Below are positions 27,212-35,898 of a stretch of 64,000 nucleotides of DNA, piece after piece. The first letter of the stretch is position 1, and every line of letters starts with the position of its first letter. The notes beneath the pieces were generated by a model that had not been told where the DNA came from, searched no databases, and worked only from the letters and a program-made list of their open reading frames with translations. The position numbers and the translations under genes were made by a program. Origin of the DNA: Prevotella sp. (lineage in GTDB: Bacteria; Bacteroidota; Bacteroidia; Bacteroidales; Bacteroidaceae). Location: contig JAFZIL010000030.1 of NCBI GenBank assembly GCA_017554385.1, positions 61,771 through 125,770 of the forward strand, written 5' to 3'.

Positions 27212-30200
27212 CTACTTTCCCAGATACTCCAGTTTCCAGTTGTCAATCATCAGCCAGTCACGGCGAATGTATTCGCTCTTTTTTAGTCCGATGCGGAGCT
27301 GTCCGTTGGTGACATGCACCTCAATGCTGTTACCGTTGTAGTAGCCTGCTGCGAAATAGGCAGCAGCCGATGACATCGTGTTGGGTACCCACCAGCTGCC
27401 CAACTTAATCTCTCCGCTCACGCCCAAAGCCGTTGTGGGAGCTCCCGTAAAGATACTCTGCATCTTTGTCGTAGTAGTCTTGCCATCGGTAGTGACATAG
27501 AGCTTCGCATGCAGCACACTCTCCTCAGTGCCGCCAACCTTCGCTTCATAGGCTGGACCTTCCAGTCCGGCGCGGTAGAAGCCCTGAAGACTCAGACGGT
27601 AGATGCCTTCGGGCAATCCTACGAGATCCTGATAGCAGTCGATGGTCTCTTTGTTGAAGAATTCAGCGTTCTGTAGGTTGTTGGTGGCATCGATGCCGGG
27701 AGCTGTTCCTTTCCATCCCTCATTGTCGTTGTTTTCGTATCGCGGATTAATGATATACTTGTCAGTCAGGTCGAGCGGATGGTCTCTTGAAGCATCTTTC
27801 AGTTCGTCCTCAATCATTTTGTTGGTGATACTCACGATGGCAGCTGTCAGTTGCTCCTGTGTGCTGGCGGTATTTTCATAGACGGCCTGTTCTGTGGTTA
27901 CGTCGATGCCGGCAGCCTTGGCCTCTTCAATCAACGCCTTCAGCTGGAGAGCAGTCTTATAGGTAGCCACCGCTGTCTGGTAAGTGTTATAGTCGGCAGT
28001 ACTCACCACGGCCCAGTCGGTCTGATACAATCCCTCGCCGGGCTCCTCGTCTGTAAAGAGCAGTGCAGCCAGACGTGTCTGGAGGTCGTACTCAAAGAGG
28101 TCAAGGCCCATCATGGCACCTGGATAATTCTCCTGATTATAACTCTCGTTAGGTGCACTCATCATCAGTTTGAAGGTTTTGTCAGCACCACGCACTATCT
28201 GCCAGTTGCATTCCGTTGCACTCTCAGCATCTACATACATGGCACCATTGGTGGTGACAAACATGGTGCGCCATGCTTTCTTTGCCTCAGAGTAGTTGGT
28301 AATCTTCACGGCACTGCCGTTCTGAACAAACTTTACCTTCAGTCCCGTCTCACCGATACTGGCCTGTGTGCCGTAGCTGTTGCCTTCAGTATAGAAGCGG
28401 GCGGCACCCACATTGTAGAGATAGCACTCCTGTCCTGTAGCATAGTCACTGATAACGGGCTGTGGTTTCTGCCAGATACCGTCGTCCTCGGCATCGAAGT
28501 CGAGCTTAACACCAGAAACCTGAGTGGTGCCAAACTTATTGAGTATAAATGAAAGTGCTGTCTCTACGGGTGCAGCCTTCACATTGCCGCTACCTGTCAG
28601 TGTCGTCACAGCCTCACTGCCACGATAGACGTATGCTTTGCCTGCTTCTGGCTTCTTCACTTCCTGCATCTTCAGGGTGTTTCCGCTCTGGCTCTTCACC
28701 TCATAGAACGTGCCGTTGGCACCGCCAGTGACGGCGAAGGGCAGACAGACAACGGTAGAGACACCGGCCTCGATATTGCCATAGAACGTAGCCTTGTTGG
28801 CAATGAAATCGGTAGCAGCTGTGAAGTCATAGCCGTCGTAGAACACGAGGTTGGCCACCGTTCCGCCCACGAGGTCGTTGTTCAGCTTGGCATCGGTGAT
28901 GGTTTTGATGGTACCCGTAGATGTGAACAGGATGTTAGGATTTGCGGCAGTCAGGTCACAGATCACGGCATGAGCTGTTGCATCGACACCGTCGGTATAT
29001 GCTACGGCATAGTTGCTGGTTCCGTCGCTCATATAATAAAGATGTACGTCCGCAATGCTCACCTTGCCGTTGCCTGTAGTTACGAACTCAATCTTCAGGT
29101 GACCATCGGCGTCGAGTGTGCCTGTGGCAGTAGCCCAGTCCCACCCCTTTGCGTTATCACTGGTGCTGAAGCCGCCCAGTGTGCTATAGGGCATCTTCAC
29201 GCCATTCATGTTCAACTGGTCGTTCATGCTATTGGTACCGCGATTGATGACGGCATCGCCATTGTTCTCGGCAATGCGGGCCGAAACGGTTGTACCATTG
29301 GCACCACGTACTGCAGCAACCACTTTGTAGGTACCCTTTGGCATGTTCTTGACAGACTGCACCATCACGCTACCGTCCTCACTGGCTTCAAGGGCATAGC
29401 CGTTGCCACGATAGAGAGCACAAAGACCGCGTTCGCCGCCCCACCATCCGTCGCTGCTGCGATCGAAATTGGGATTCTGAAGAAGAGCCGTAGCATCGCC
29501 ATTGGCTGCTACCATCGTCGCTTTGTTGGCTGCTGCTGCAGCAGCATCGACAGTACCTTCGCCCGACATGACATAGTTGATGTAGTCAGACTCCTTAATT
29601 AGTGCCCAGCGGGCGTAGGCCGGTTTTGTGCTGCTGGCATTGGTGCCTGTGAGGTACATGGTCTTACCAGCTACCTCGGTGTTGGTCTCAGTGAAGTTAT
29701 TCGTGTAAATGTAGTATAATTTTTCTGCTTCCTCGCCTGTTGGAGCTTCGATAGTCCACTTCGTGCTGTTCTCGTCACCATCGCTCCACAGGTACTGTCC
29801 TTTATACACACCAATCTTCAGGTACTTGCCTGCGTTGCCAGATATCAGGAATGACGAGCCTTGTGGGGTGAATGTCACCTTGGCAGTGGGCTCATTGCTC
29901 AGCGAACGATGGTCGGTGTCCAGGAAGGTCTGGTTCAGCATGTCATACAGGTAGTAGCTGCCCTCGGTTGTAGGAATCTCGCTGCGATACTTCGCAGGGA
30001 TGGCATTCGCCTTGGCGATGGCAATATACGTCGAAGGACTGATCAGCGCCCACTGACAGTCGTCGGTGGGCGTGGTGGCAGCATTAGTGCCGTTGACATA
30101 GAAAACGCCTGTAATGCTGTTCCATGTATCCGAAGCCGTACGCTTCAACTGATACACCTTGTCCTTACCGCTGATAGCCTCAAAGGCCCAGAGCGCTTCC

Positions 30201-30517
30201 GTTTCGCTTCCACCGCCGTCGGTCCACAGGTACTGGTTGTTCCAGTAGCCGGTCTTCAGGTACTTGCCGTCGGCAAACATAATCGTGAAGCCCGTACCTT
30301 TCTTTGTGAGTTTCACCTCTGCCGGTGCGCTGGTCAGCCCAGGGAAGTTGTTGCTCAGTCGCTCAAGGAACAGACCTTGTGCCACATTGTAGAGATAGAA
30401 CGTTCCTGCCGCGGGCTCTGAGTAGTAGCTCGATGGCAGCACGTCAGCCTTAGCTGTCATGCCGGCCATCACCGTTAGCAGCACTAACGCGAATTTTCTC
30501 ATCATCGTTGTTTTCAT
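27212..30517 (-). CDS. Large secreted protein with repeated YLYN-type modules
   Basis: I place the start at 30517 (MKTTMMRKFALVLLTVMAGMTAKA, signal peptide), giving 1101 residues. No known catalytic motif. The N-terminal half has at least two clear modules beginning with (A/E)GxxYLYx and containing KYLKxGxxxxQYLWxDG and QWALI/RWALI; a third related stretch (GQECYLYNVG ... CNWQIV) lies near the middle. They look like beta-trefoil or lectin-like folds. Between them are a beta-sandwich-like segment (GTYKVVAAVRGANG) and, near the C-terminus, a helical stretch followed by a second sandwich (GIYRLSLQGFYRAG) ending WKLEYLGK. There is no sorting tail. It shares its N-terminus (PSSYYSEPAAGT) with the 31124-32758 product and a promoter signature at 30561-30598. 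Confidence 0.8.
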   Translation of the reverse strand: MKTTMMRKFALVLLTVMAGMTAKADVLPSSYYSEPAAGTFYLYNVAQGLFLERLSNNFPGLTSAPAEVKLTKKGTGFTIMFADGKYLKTGYWNNQYLWTDGGGSETEALWAFEAISGKDKVYQLKRTASDTWNSITGVFYVNGTNAATTPTDDCQWALISPSTYIAIAKANAIPAKYRSEIPTTEGSYYLYDMLNQTFLDTDHRSLSNEPTAKVTFTPQGSSFLISGNAGKYLKIGVYKGQYLWSDGDENSTKWTIEAPTGEEAEKLYYIYTNNFTETNTEVAGKTMYLTGTNASSTKPAYARWALIKESDYINYVMSGEGTVDAAAAAANKATMVAANGDATALLQNPNFDRSSDGWWGGERGLCALYRGNGYALEASEDGSVMVQSVKNMPKGTYKVVAAVRGANGTTVSARIAENNGDAVINRGTNSMNDQLNMNGVKMPYSTLGGFSTSDNAKGWDWATATGTLDADGHLKIEFVTTGNGKVSIADVHLYYMSDGTSNYAVAYTDGVDATAHAVICDLTAANPNILFTSTGTIKTITDAKLNNDLVGGTVANLVFYDGYDFTAATDFIANKATFYGNIEAGVSTVVCLPFAVTGGANGTFYEVKSQSGNTLKMQEVKKPEAGKAYVYRGSEAVTTLTGSGNVKAAPVETALSFILNKFGTTQVSGVKLDFDAEDDGIWQKPQPVISDYATGQECYLYNVGAARFYTEGNSYGTQASIGETGLKVKFVQNGSAVKITNYSEAKKAWRTMFVTTNGAMYVDAESATECNWQIVRGADKTFKLMMSAPNESYNQENYPGAMMGLDLFEYDLQTRLAALLFTDEEPGEGLYQTDWAVVSTADYNTYQTAVATYKTALQLKALIEEAKAAGIDVTTEQAVYENTASTQEQLTAAIVSITNKMIEDELKDASRDHPLDLTDKYIINPRYENNDNEGWKGTAPGIDATNNLQNAEFFNKETIDCYQDLVGLPEGIYRLSLQGFYRAGLEGPAYEAKVGGTEESVLHAKLYVTTDGKTTTTKMQSIFTGAPTTALGVSGEIKLGSWWVPNTMSSAAAYFAAGYYNGNSIEVHVTNGQLRIGLKKSEYIRRDWLMIDNWKLEYLGK

Positions 30518-30560
30518 AAGCTGGTTTTTAATTACTTTTTGTTTGTAGTTTTCATCTTTC

Positions 30561-30598
30561 TGCTGCAAAATTAGTGAGAAATCGTTTTTCAGACTTTC
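30561..30598 (-). promoter_or_regulatory. Putative activated promoter of the 1101-residue protein gene
   Basis: Read on the minus strand: GAAAGTC, 18 bases, TAATTTTGCAGCA. TAATTTTG is a good -7 box, but no TTTG lies at the normal distance. The same elements with identical spacing occur at 32927-32964. Confidence 0.6.
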
Positions 30599-30712
30599 AC
30601 AACACTTCCAAACGCTGTCAATAATCTGTCAAATGGCTTATATGAAAGGATAGTGAAAAAAAATGCCGTGCTTTGGAACTTTGTCCACAGCATGGCACTC
30701 ATGTCTTTTTTA

Positions 30713-30889
30713 TTAATCTTCGTCGTCCCAAAAGCCACCACGAGAACCGGCCTCTGTGACACCAGCAGATTCTGTATCACCGCTATAGCCTAAGCCTTCT
30801 ACATTTGTTCCGCCAATGCTTCCAGCCATTAACTGTTGCATCTTTATGTCGATGCACAATGTTTCGGGTTTTGAATATATCTTCTTCAT
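30713..30889 (-). CDS. Small acidic peptide with KP-type leader and WDDED tail
   Basis: A 58-residue peptide: MKKIYSKPETL at the start, a hydrophobic centre ending LMAGSIGG, and the acidic tail AGSRGGFWDDED. It is a paralogue of the peptide gene 13 bases upstream. I start at 30889; longer versions beginning at 31000 would overlap that gene completely. There is no Sec signal peptide. The pattern of short basic start, GS junction and acidic tail recalls small precursor-like peptides seen in Prevotella, but I know no assigned function. Confidence 0.7.
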   Translation of the reverse strand: MKKIYSKPETLCIDIKMQQLMAGSIGGTNVEGLGYSGDTESAGVTEAGSRGGFWDDED

Positions 30890-30902
30890 AGTCTTTACAT
30901 TT

Positions 30903-31109
30903 TTAGTATTCTTCCTCCTCATCCTCGTCATCCTCGTCCCACAGACTGCCATAGCGTGAACCTGCGGTGGTGATGCCTGCATCGCTGGTATCATCATCAC
31001 TAATGTCTAAGCCTGTGACGCCAGAGACTTCTGTAATGCTTCCGCAAATCAACCCTGAAGTCGTTATCTGAACAACGAGTGTTGTTGGTTTCTGATATTC
31101 TCTTTTCAT
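30903..31109 (-). CDS. Small acidic peptide, paralogue of the next gene
   Basis: A 68-residue peptide: MKREYQKPTTL at the start, LICGSITEVSG in the middle and AGSRYGSLWDEDDEDEEEEY at the end. Aligned with the 58-residue paralogue, the conserved positions are MK-x-x-Y-x-KP-x-TL, GSI, AGSR-x-G and W-D-(D/E)-(E/D)-D. The gap to the preceding gene (stop at 31124) is 14 bases and to the next peptide gene 13 bases, so all are in one transcript. Codon use is consistent with a real gene. Function unknown. Confidence 0.72.
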   Translation of the reverse strand: MKREYQKPTTLVVQITTSGLICGSITEVSGVTGLDISDDDTSDAGITTAGSRYGSLWDEDDEDEEEEY

Positions 31110-31123
31110 CGTTTCGTTAGGTC

Positions 31124-32758
31124 TTATTTCACCATCACCTTCTTGCCGTTCACAATGTACAGCCCCTTTTTCGGGTTCTCCACACGCTGACCCTGCAGGT
31201 TATAATAACCATTAACCATTAATCCTTCACCATGAACCGCATTGATGCCTGTTGTTTCGTCATCGTCGAAGGCCAAGTTGATACGGGCAAGAGAAGGGTC
31301 TGCTACTGTGAAGTAAGCACGGAATGGTTTAATCGAAACAGTGCTGTTCACCTTGTAAAGAGCACTTGTACCATCCTTAATGCCAATCACATAGCTGCCT
31401 GTTGGGACAGTACCAGCGGTATAGGTTCCTGTCATAGTCAGAGCACCTTCGCTAACACTTGTAGGATTGAGGTCTTTTTTCAGTGTCACACCTGTAGCCG
31501 AGAAACTAGTAACAGTCTCTGTTGGCTTCACGATATATGGCCTGCCTGCTACGATGGAAGATGCATCACCGAAAGTAAGTGTACTGCCATCAAATGCAGT
31601 GGGCTCCTTCACCGTCCACCCCGAAGGAATAGCCATATCGAAAGGAACAACCAGAGTGTTCCAAACATTAGCAGTCATTGCGCGGTTTACTGTTGGGTTC
31701 ACGTTGTAGATATCAGTTGTTGCGCTAAATCCAATAGTGTTTTCATCGCTGAGATTAAAACTGTTCTGCCAAGCAGCATAGTCGTCAACAGAAATAAGGG
31801 CCCAAGCGTATTGAGTCCTGTTAGCGTCAGGAGCAGTCCAAGCATTTACGCCCTTTGCACCAATTCCTAAGGAATATAGATATCTATCAACATCATTCAA
31901 TGGACATTTGACTGTGAACAAGCCTGTTACTCCGTGGAAAGATTCGAAAGTCCATGCAAAGGATTCATCTGTTGCATCTGTCCACACAAAATAACCATTA
32001 TATTCGCCAGTCTTCAGGTATTTTGTCTCATTAGGAAACTTTATATAGAATGCCCCTGAACCATTGGATGTTAAAGTGAGAGTTGCCGGAGTAGCTTTTA
32101 GGCCTGCATAGTTGCCGTCACCGCCACGATAGAGGAAACCACTTCTTTCTATGTTATAAAGGTAATATGTACCAGCAGAAGGAGTCGTTGTGTAATACGT
32201 TGACGGAATCATGGTTGCAGATGCCAAATAAGCATAATAATTAGCTTCTGTAATCAATGCGTAGGTGCCTGCCTCTGCCTCGCTGCCAAGATTCGTCACG
32301 TCTTTCATGTAGTGGGTACCAACAGCAAACGTGCTGCCATTCTGAGAGAAAGCTTCTGAAAGGGTGATAGACATTGTATAGGTCTTAGTGCCGTTGCTAT
32401 TAAAAGTCCAAGCCAGTATGTCTGCATTTCCAGATGCTGCATTCGGCCATAGCCATTGACCTCCCCAATAACCAATCTTTATGAAGTTGTCGGTATTGCC
32501 TGAAAGGATATAGTCACCACCACCTTTACAGACAGTTTCACCTTTCGCAGTCAGCGTCACGGCCTCAGGAGCATCAAGCAGGCTGTAGTTGTTCTCGCTT
32601 ACACCTACAGTTCTTAGGAACTTTCCTTCAGTCACATTGTAGATGTAGTACGTTCCTGCAGCTGGCTCCGAGTAGTAGCTCGAAGGAATCACGTCAGCCT
32701 TTGCCCCCAGGACAGCGAGCAAAAGCATCATTACGAGTGTAATTGTTTTTTTGTTCAT
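31124..32758 (-). CDS. Secreted protein with two YLYN-type modules and sorting tail
   Basis: A 544-residue exported protein (signal peptide about 1-21). Residues about 30-175 and 190-335 are two modules with the same skeleton as in the 1101-residue protein: PSSYYSEPAAGTYYIYN / AGTYYLYNIE, KYLKTGEYNGYFVWTD, YAWALI. About 350-500 is a beta-rich domain (WNTLVVPFDM, GRPYIVKPTE, PFRAYF) common in Prevotella secreted proteins as I recall. The C-terminus YYNLQGQRV ... GKKVMVK resembles a type IX-like sorting signal. First gene of the unit that includes the two peptides; promoter signature at 32927-32964; divergent from the propeller-AraC regulator. Confidence 0.8.
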   Translation of the reverse strand: MNKKTITLVMMLLLAVLGAKADVIPSSYYSEPAAGTYYIYNVTEGKFLRTVGVSENNYSLLDAPEAVTLTAKGETVCKGGGDYILSGNTDNFIKIGYWGGQWLWPNAASGNADILAWTFNSNGTKTYTMSITLSEAFSQNGSTFAVGTHYMKDVTNLGSEAEAGTYALITEANYYAYLASATMIPSTYYTTTPSAGTYYLYNIERSGFLYRGGDGNYAGLKATPATLTLTSNGSGAFYIKFPNETKYLKTGEYNGYFVWTDATDESFAWTFESFHGVTGLFTVKCPLNDVDRYLYSLGIGAKGVNAWTAPDANRTQYAWALISVDDYAAWQNSFNLSDENTIGFSATTDIYNVNPTVNRAMTANVWNTLVVPFDMAIPSGWTVKEPTAFDGSTLTFGDASSIVAGRPYIVKPTETVTSFSATGVTLKKDLNPTSVSEGALTMTGTYTAGTVPTGSYVIGIKDGTSALYKVNSTVSIKPFRAYFTVADPSLARINLAFDDDETTGINAVHGEGLMVNGYYNLQGQRVENPKKGLYIVNGKKVMVK

Positions 32759-33120
32759 ACTTTTAAAGTTTTAGTTATTATTTTGTTGTGATCTTTTATC
32801 GTTCATCAAAGTTTCAGTTTCGTTTTCTTTTTCCCCTCAATGGAAGTGACTTCGCAGCCACTTCCTCATTAGGTACAAAAAATACTAACTAAAACTATAC
32901 ATGAGAACCACTAACTATTATTTTCTTGCTGCAAAATTACAAGCATTACGTTTGTGGGACTTTCAAAAAAATTCCATTCGATGTCATTTTTCTGCCAAAA
33001 TCGGCAAAATGGATTGGTTCTAGTAAAAAAATGCCAATTTCGTGAACCTCTTGAAAGATTTTTTTTATATCTTTGCAAACAGGAAAAACTAAGAAACCCT
33101 AACTAGAGTGTTAATCGCTG
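32759..33120. promoter_or_regulatory. Divergent regulatory region between module-protein and regulator genes
   Basis: Contains the minus-strand promoter signature (32927-32964) and a plus-strand -7 box TATCTTTG at 33068-33075 for the regulator. Between them lie TGCCAAAATCGGCA, a small inverted repeat near 32995, and mirrored CTTTCAAAAAAA (about 32960) and TTGAAAGATTTTTTT (about 33051), which could be operator half-sites. No gene. Confidence 0.6.
32927..32964 (-). promoter_or_regulatory. Putative activated promoter of the module-protein/peptide unit
   Basis: Minus strand GAAAGTC (32964-32958), 18 bases, TAATTTTGCAGCA (32939-32927): identical layout to 30561-30598. The usual TTTG upstream box is missing at the standard distance, as in activator-dependent promoters. 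Confidence 0.6.
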
Positions 33121-35574
33121 ATGAACGCTAACCCAATATCAATGAGGAAAATACTGATAATTCTTGGTGTTTGGCTGATGACAATAACCGCTGTCACAGC
33201 ACAATCAACACGCATGCGTGTACGAAATTTCTCTACGCGCGACGGCATGGCGAGCAATGTGGTAAACTGCGGCTTGCAAGACCGTATGGGATATATCTGG
33301 CTGGGCACGAACCACGGTCTGACCCGTTTCGACGGACACCGCTTTGCCAACTTCTACGTGGAGCACGAAGGGGAAATACAGATACAAGGAATTGAACATA
33401 TCGTTGAGGACTCCGAGAGAGGTGTACTACTTCTGAGTGGAAAAGGTTATAGCCTGCTATGCTTCGACCTCAATGAGATGCGTTTCGTTAGTGCCGATGG
33501 GATGACCTTTCCTCAAAATGACGGAAAGAAAGAACAGGCATATATAGAACGCGCACGATATTTGGGCATTGACCGCGGCAACAAGACCAACCGACGTCAC
33601 GACCTGCATTACACTCGACTGGATGACGGACGCGAATTATTTGCCACCATCGACAATGGATTCTATGTGTATGAGCCAAAAGGTAAGATGCTGCAACATT
33701 TTAGCGCCAACGATGAGAATCCTCTTATTGAATCCGACTATATCAACGGCATTCTGAAGGACCGGTCGGGCGGTGTCTGGCTGCTCACCACCTTTGCCGG
33801 CATCTACAGACTGGAAATGGGAGAAGAGATACTCTACGACCATACCTCTGTGCCTAACACCCGCTCGTTTGTACAATTAGACAGCCTGCGGATTGGTGTA
33901 GCTGACATGAATGGCCACGTGTATAGCTATGATCCTGACTCCCGACAGAGCAATCTTATCTTCGACAGGGGCATACGTACTTATGCCATGAATATTGACA
34001 GCAAAGGTCGCCTATGGATGGGCACAAGAGGCGAGGGCGTGTTTGTCGACAACAAAAGAATAGACACCCTGCCCGTCAAGCAGATTTATGACATCAAATT
34101 CTCGGAAAAGGGTACAGTATGGATAGCATCACTTGATGGCGGACTCGTTGAAGTGCATGAAAAACCTGATGGCTCCTTCTATTATATTCAGCACTTCCCC
34201 AAAGAGGGTATCCATGAAATAGATATCGACTTGATGGATAGGGTGTGGATAGCTACCGAGGGTGGCATCTTTAGGATGGACGGGCAGAAGAAAGACACGA
34301 TTTTCAATAAAGGTAAGGTGGTGTGCATCTGTCACTCGCCAAACGGTATAACATGGGCAGGAAGCAACGGCTACGGACTCCTAAGAATAGAGAACGACCA
34401 AATAAGCTATATCCGTGCTGAGAACGGATTGGCCAACAACTGCGTGGAATCGGTGGTGTGCGATGACCAGGGTAATGTCATTGCAGGCACCGATCAGGGT
34501 ATCTCTATTGTTAACAGTAGCGATGGCTCTGTGCGAAATATCTATTCACGACACGGATTGCGGGCCGACACGTACAATGAGAACGCCATTTTGCATACCG
34601 ATAAAGGACGCATCTTCCTTGGCAACCTGACAGGACTCGTGGAACTCAAGAATTCTACGGCAGATAACACCAAGCAGAACTTAGGAGTTATGCCTCCAAG
34701 CATCACCAGCATCGATATAAACAATGAACCGCGATATGACCACCTGACGGATGAGATATGCCTCTCGCACGACCAGAACAACCTGTGCTTCAGTTTCTCG
34801 TCGTTTGCCTATCAGGATGTGTCATCGGTCATCTATAGCTACTGGTTAGAGGGGGTTGACCGCGACTGGCGACCATCTACCAAGGAGAGTCAGGCTCTGT
34901 TCACCAATCTGAGTCCTGGTCATTACAAGCTCCACGTACGTAGTCGTCTGGCAGGAACAAACTGGAGCGATGAGACTGTCAGCGATATCTACATCGCGCA
35001 ACCTTGGTACTGGACTTGGTGGGCACGGGCCTTCTATCTGATTGTTATCGCCCTTCTCATCTGGTATGAGTGGCATCAGTACCAACAGCGTCTGTCCTTG
35101 CGCCGACAGCTCGACCAGCGTCTTGCTACCCTGTATGCCGTGGAAGTGCAGCAGGAACAGGTTGCCGCCCCAGCCATCCCAGCCGTCCCAGAGGCTTCGG
35201 CCGTCTCAGAGGCTCCTGCCGTCTCAGCCGTTCCAGAGGCCCCACTCTCCTCTTCTAAAAAGGACAAAGCCTTCCTTGACAAGCTCGACCATCTGATTCT
35301 GGAGAACCTGCTACAGACTGACCTTGACGTGAATTTCATCGCTCATGAGATGTGTATGAGTTATTCCACCCTTCACCGCCGCATCAAGTCTGCAACAGGC
35401 ATGTCTGCCAACGAGTACGTCCGCAAGCACCGTCTGGCAAAAGCCATGCAACTGCTCCACGACGGTCATAACGCCACCGAGGTTTCCTTGCAATGCGGCT
35501 TCAACTCTCCCAGTTACTTCACGCGCTGCTTCAAGGCCGAATACGGTATCCTGCCTTCGGAGGTCGGGGATTAG
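33121..35574 (+). CDS. Membrane-bound propeller regulator with AraC-type DNA-binding domain, no kinase
   Basis: An 817-residue protein. Signal/anchor at about 8-27, then two-component-regulator propeller repeats over about 30-550 (DRMGYIWLGTNHGLTRFDG, GGVWLLTTFAGIYRL, GRLWMGTRGEGVF), a Y_Y_Y-type domain about 545-625 (YSYWLEGVDRDWRP), one membrane helix about 629-648 (WARAFYLIVIALLIW), an Ala/Pro/Glu linker about 680-712, and an AraC-type helix-turn-helix at about 717-815. Hybrid two-component regulators of this layout normally carry a histidine kinase and receiver between helix and HTH; both are absent here. It should sense a glycan outside and act directly on DNA from the membrane. Likely controls the divergent unit. 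Confidence 0.87.
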   Translation: MNANPISMRKILIILGVWLMTITAVTAQSTRMRVRNFSTRDGMASNVVNCGLQDRMGYIWLGTNHGLTRFDGHRFANFYVEHEGEIQIQGIEHIVEDSERGVLLLSGKGYSLLCFDLNEMRFVSADGMTFPQNDGKKEQAYIERARYLGIDRGNKTNRRHDLHYTRLDDGRELFATIDNGFYVYEPKGKMLQHFSANDENPLIESDYINGILKDRSGGVWLLTTFAGIYRLEMGEEILYDHTSVPNTRSFVQLDSLRIGVADMNGHVYSYDPDSRQSNLIFDRGIRTYAMNIDSKGRLWMGTRGEGVFVDNKRIDTLPVKQIYDIKFSEKGTVWIASLDGGLVEVHEKPDGSFYYIQHFPKEGIHEIDIDLMDRVWIATEGGIFRMDGQKKDTIFNKGKVVCICHSPNGITWAGSNGYGLLRIENDQISYIRAENGLANNCVESVVCDDQGNVIAGTDQGISIVNSSDGSVRNIYSRHGLRADTYNENAILHTDKGRIFLGNLTGLVELKNSTADNTKQNLGVMPPSITSIDINNEPRYDHLTDEICLSHDQNNLCFSFSSFAYQDVSSVIYSYWLEGVDRDWRPSTKESQALFTNLSPGHYKLHVRSRLAGTNWSDETVSDIYIAQPWYWTWWARAFYLIVIALLIWYEWHQYQQRLSLRRQLDQRLATLYAVEVQQEQVAAPAIPAVPEASAVSEAPAVSAVPEAPLSSSKKDKAFLDKLDHLILENLLQTDLDVNFIAHEMCMSYSTLHRRIKSATGMSANEYVRKHRLAKAMQLLHDGHNATEVSLQCGFNSPSYFTRCFKAEYGILPSEVGD

Positions 35575-35673
35575 CTGCCAGGTGAGAAGAATCGCGGGGA
35601 CAGGAACAATGATACGCTGAATCAAACGACTTGTCCCCGATGATCCTACGGGCATGTGGGGAATGTTTGATGT
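35575..35673. other. Short intergenic region, nothing recognised
   Basis: Between the regulator stop and the toxin remnant. A weak inverted repeat pairs GGGGACAGG-like and CTTGTCCCC (about 35596-35639), possibly a terminator for the regulator gene. Confidence 0.4.
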
Positions 35674-35820
35674 TTATCTTTTCTTTCCTTTGCCGAAGAT
35701 GTCGGAATGAGTTCCCGTCCGATGAAGGGATATGATTCGGATTTCGGTGTCTTTCTCGTAGAGCAGCAACCAGTCGGGATTAATGTGATTCTTGCCCTCA
35801 GTTCTTGTTTCGTACGTCAT
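35674..35820 (-). pseudogene. Internally deleted YafQ-type toxin gene
   Basis: The frame starts MTYETRT and jumps directly to NHINPDWLLLYEKD and LHRTGTHSDIFGK, which is the conserved end of YafQ/RelE-family mRNA interferases (HIxPDWLLIY, RTGTHSDLF). About 40 residues between the first strand and the last third are missing, and no antitoxin gene is next to it. It is therefore read as a dead toxin gene. Residual frame extends to 35886 but upstream residues have no family character. Confidence 0.65.
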
Positions 35821-35898
35821 TTCTTTACGAGGTGTGCTAAGATGGCTTGGTGTGATGTTTAGGCTTGTTATGGAGCAATATGGCAAGAAAGCACGTTC

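Noticed and set aside
30713-31000. 95-residue version of the second peptide gene starting at 31000
   Set aside because: The extra part is antisense-free but overlaps the preceding peptide gene in another frame; the paralogue alignment fixes the start at 30889.
20148-32758. Complete polysaccharide utilisation locus with SusC/SusD
   Set aside because: No SusC-type receptor or SusD-type lipoprotein was found in the cluster.
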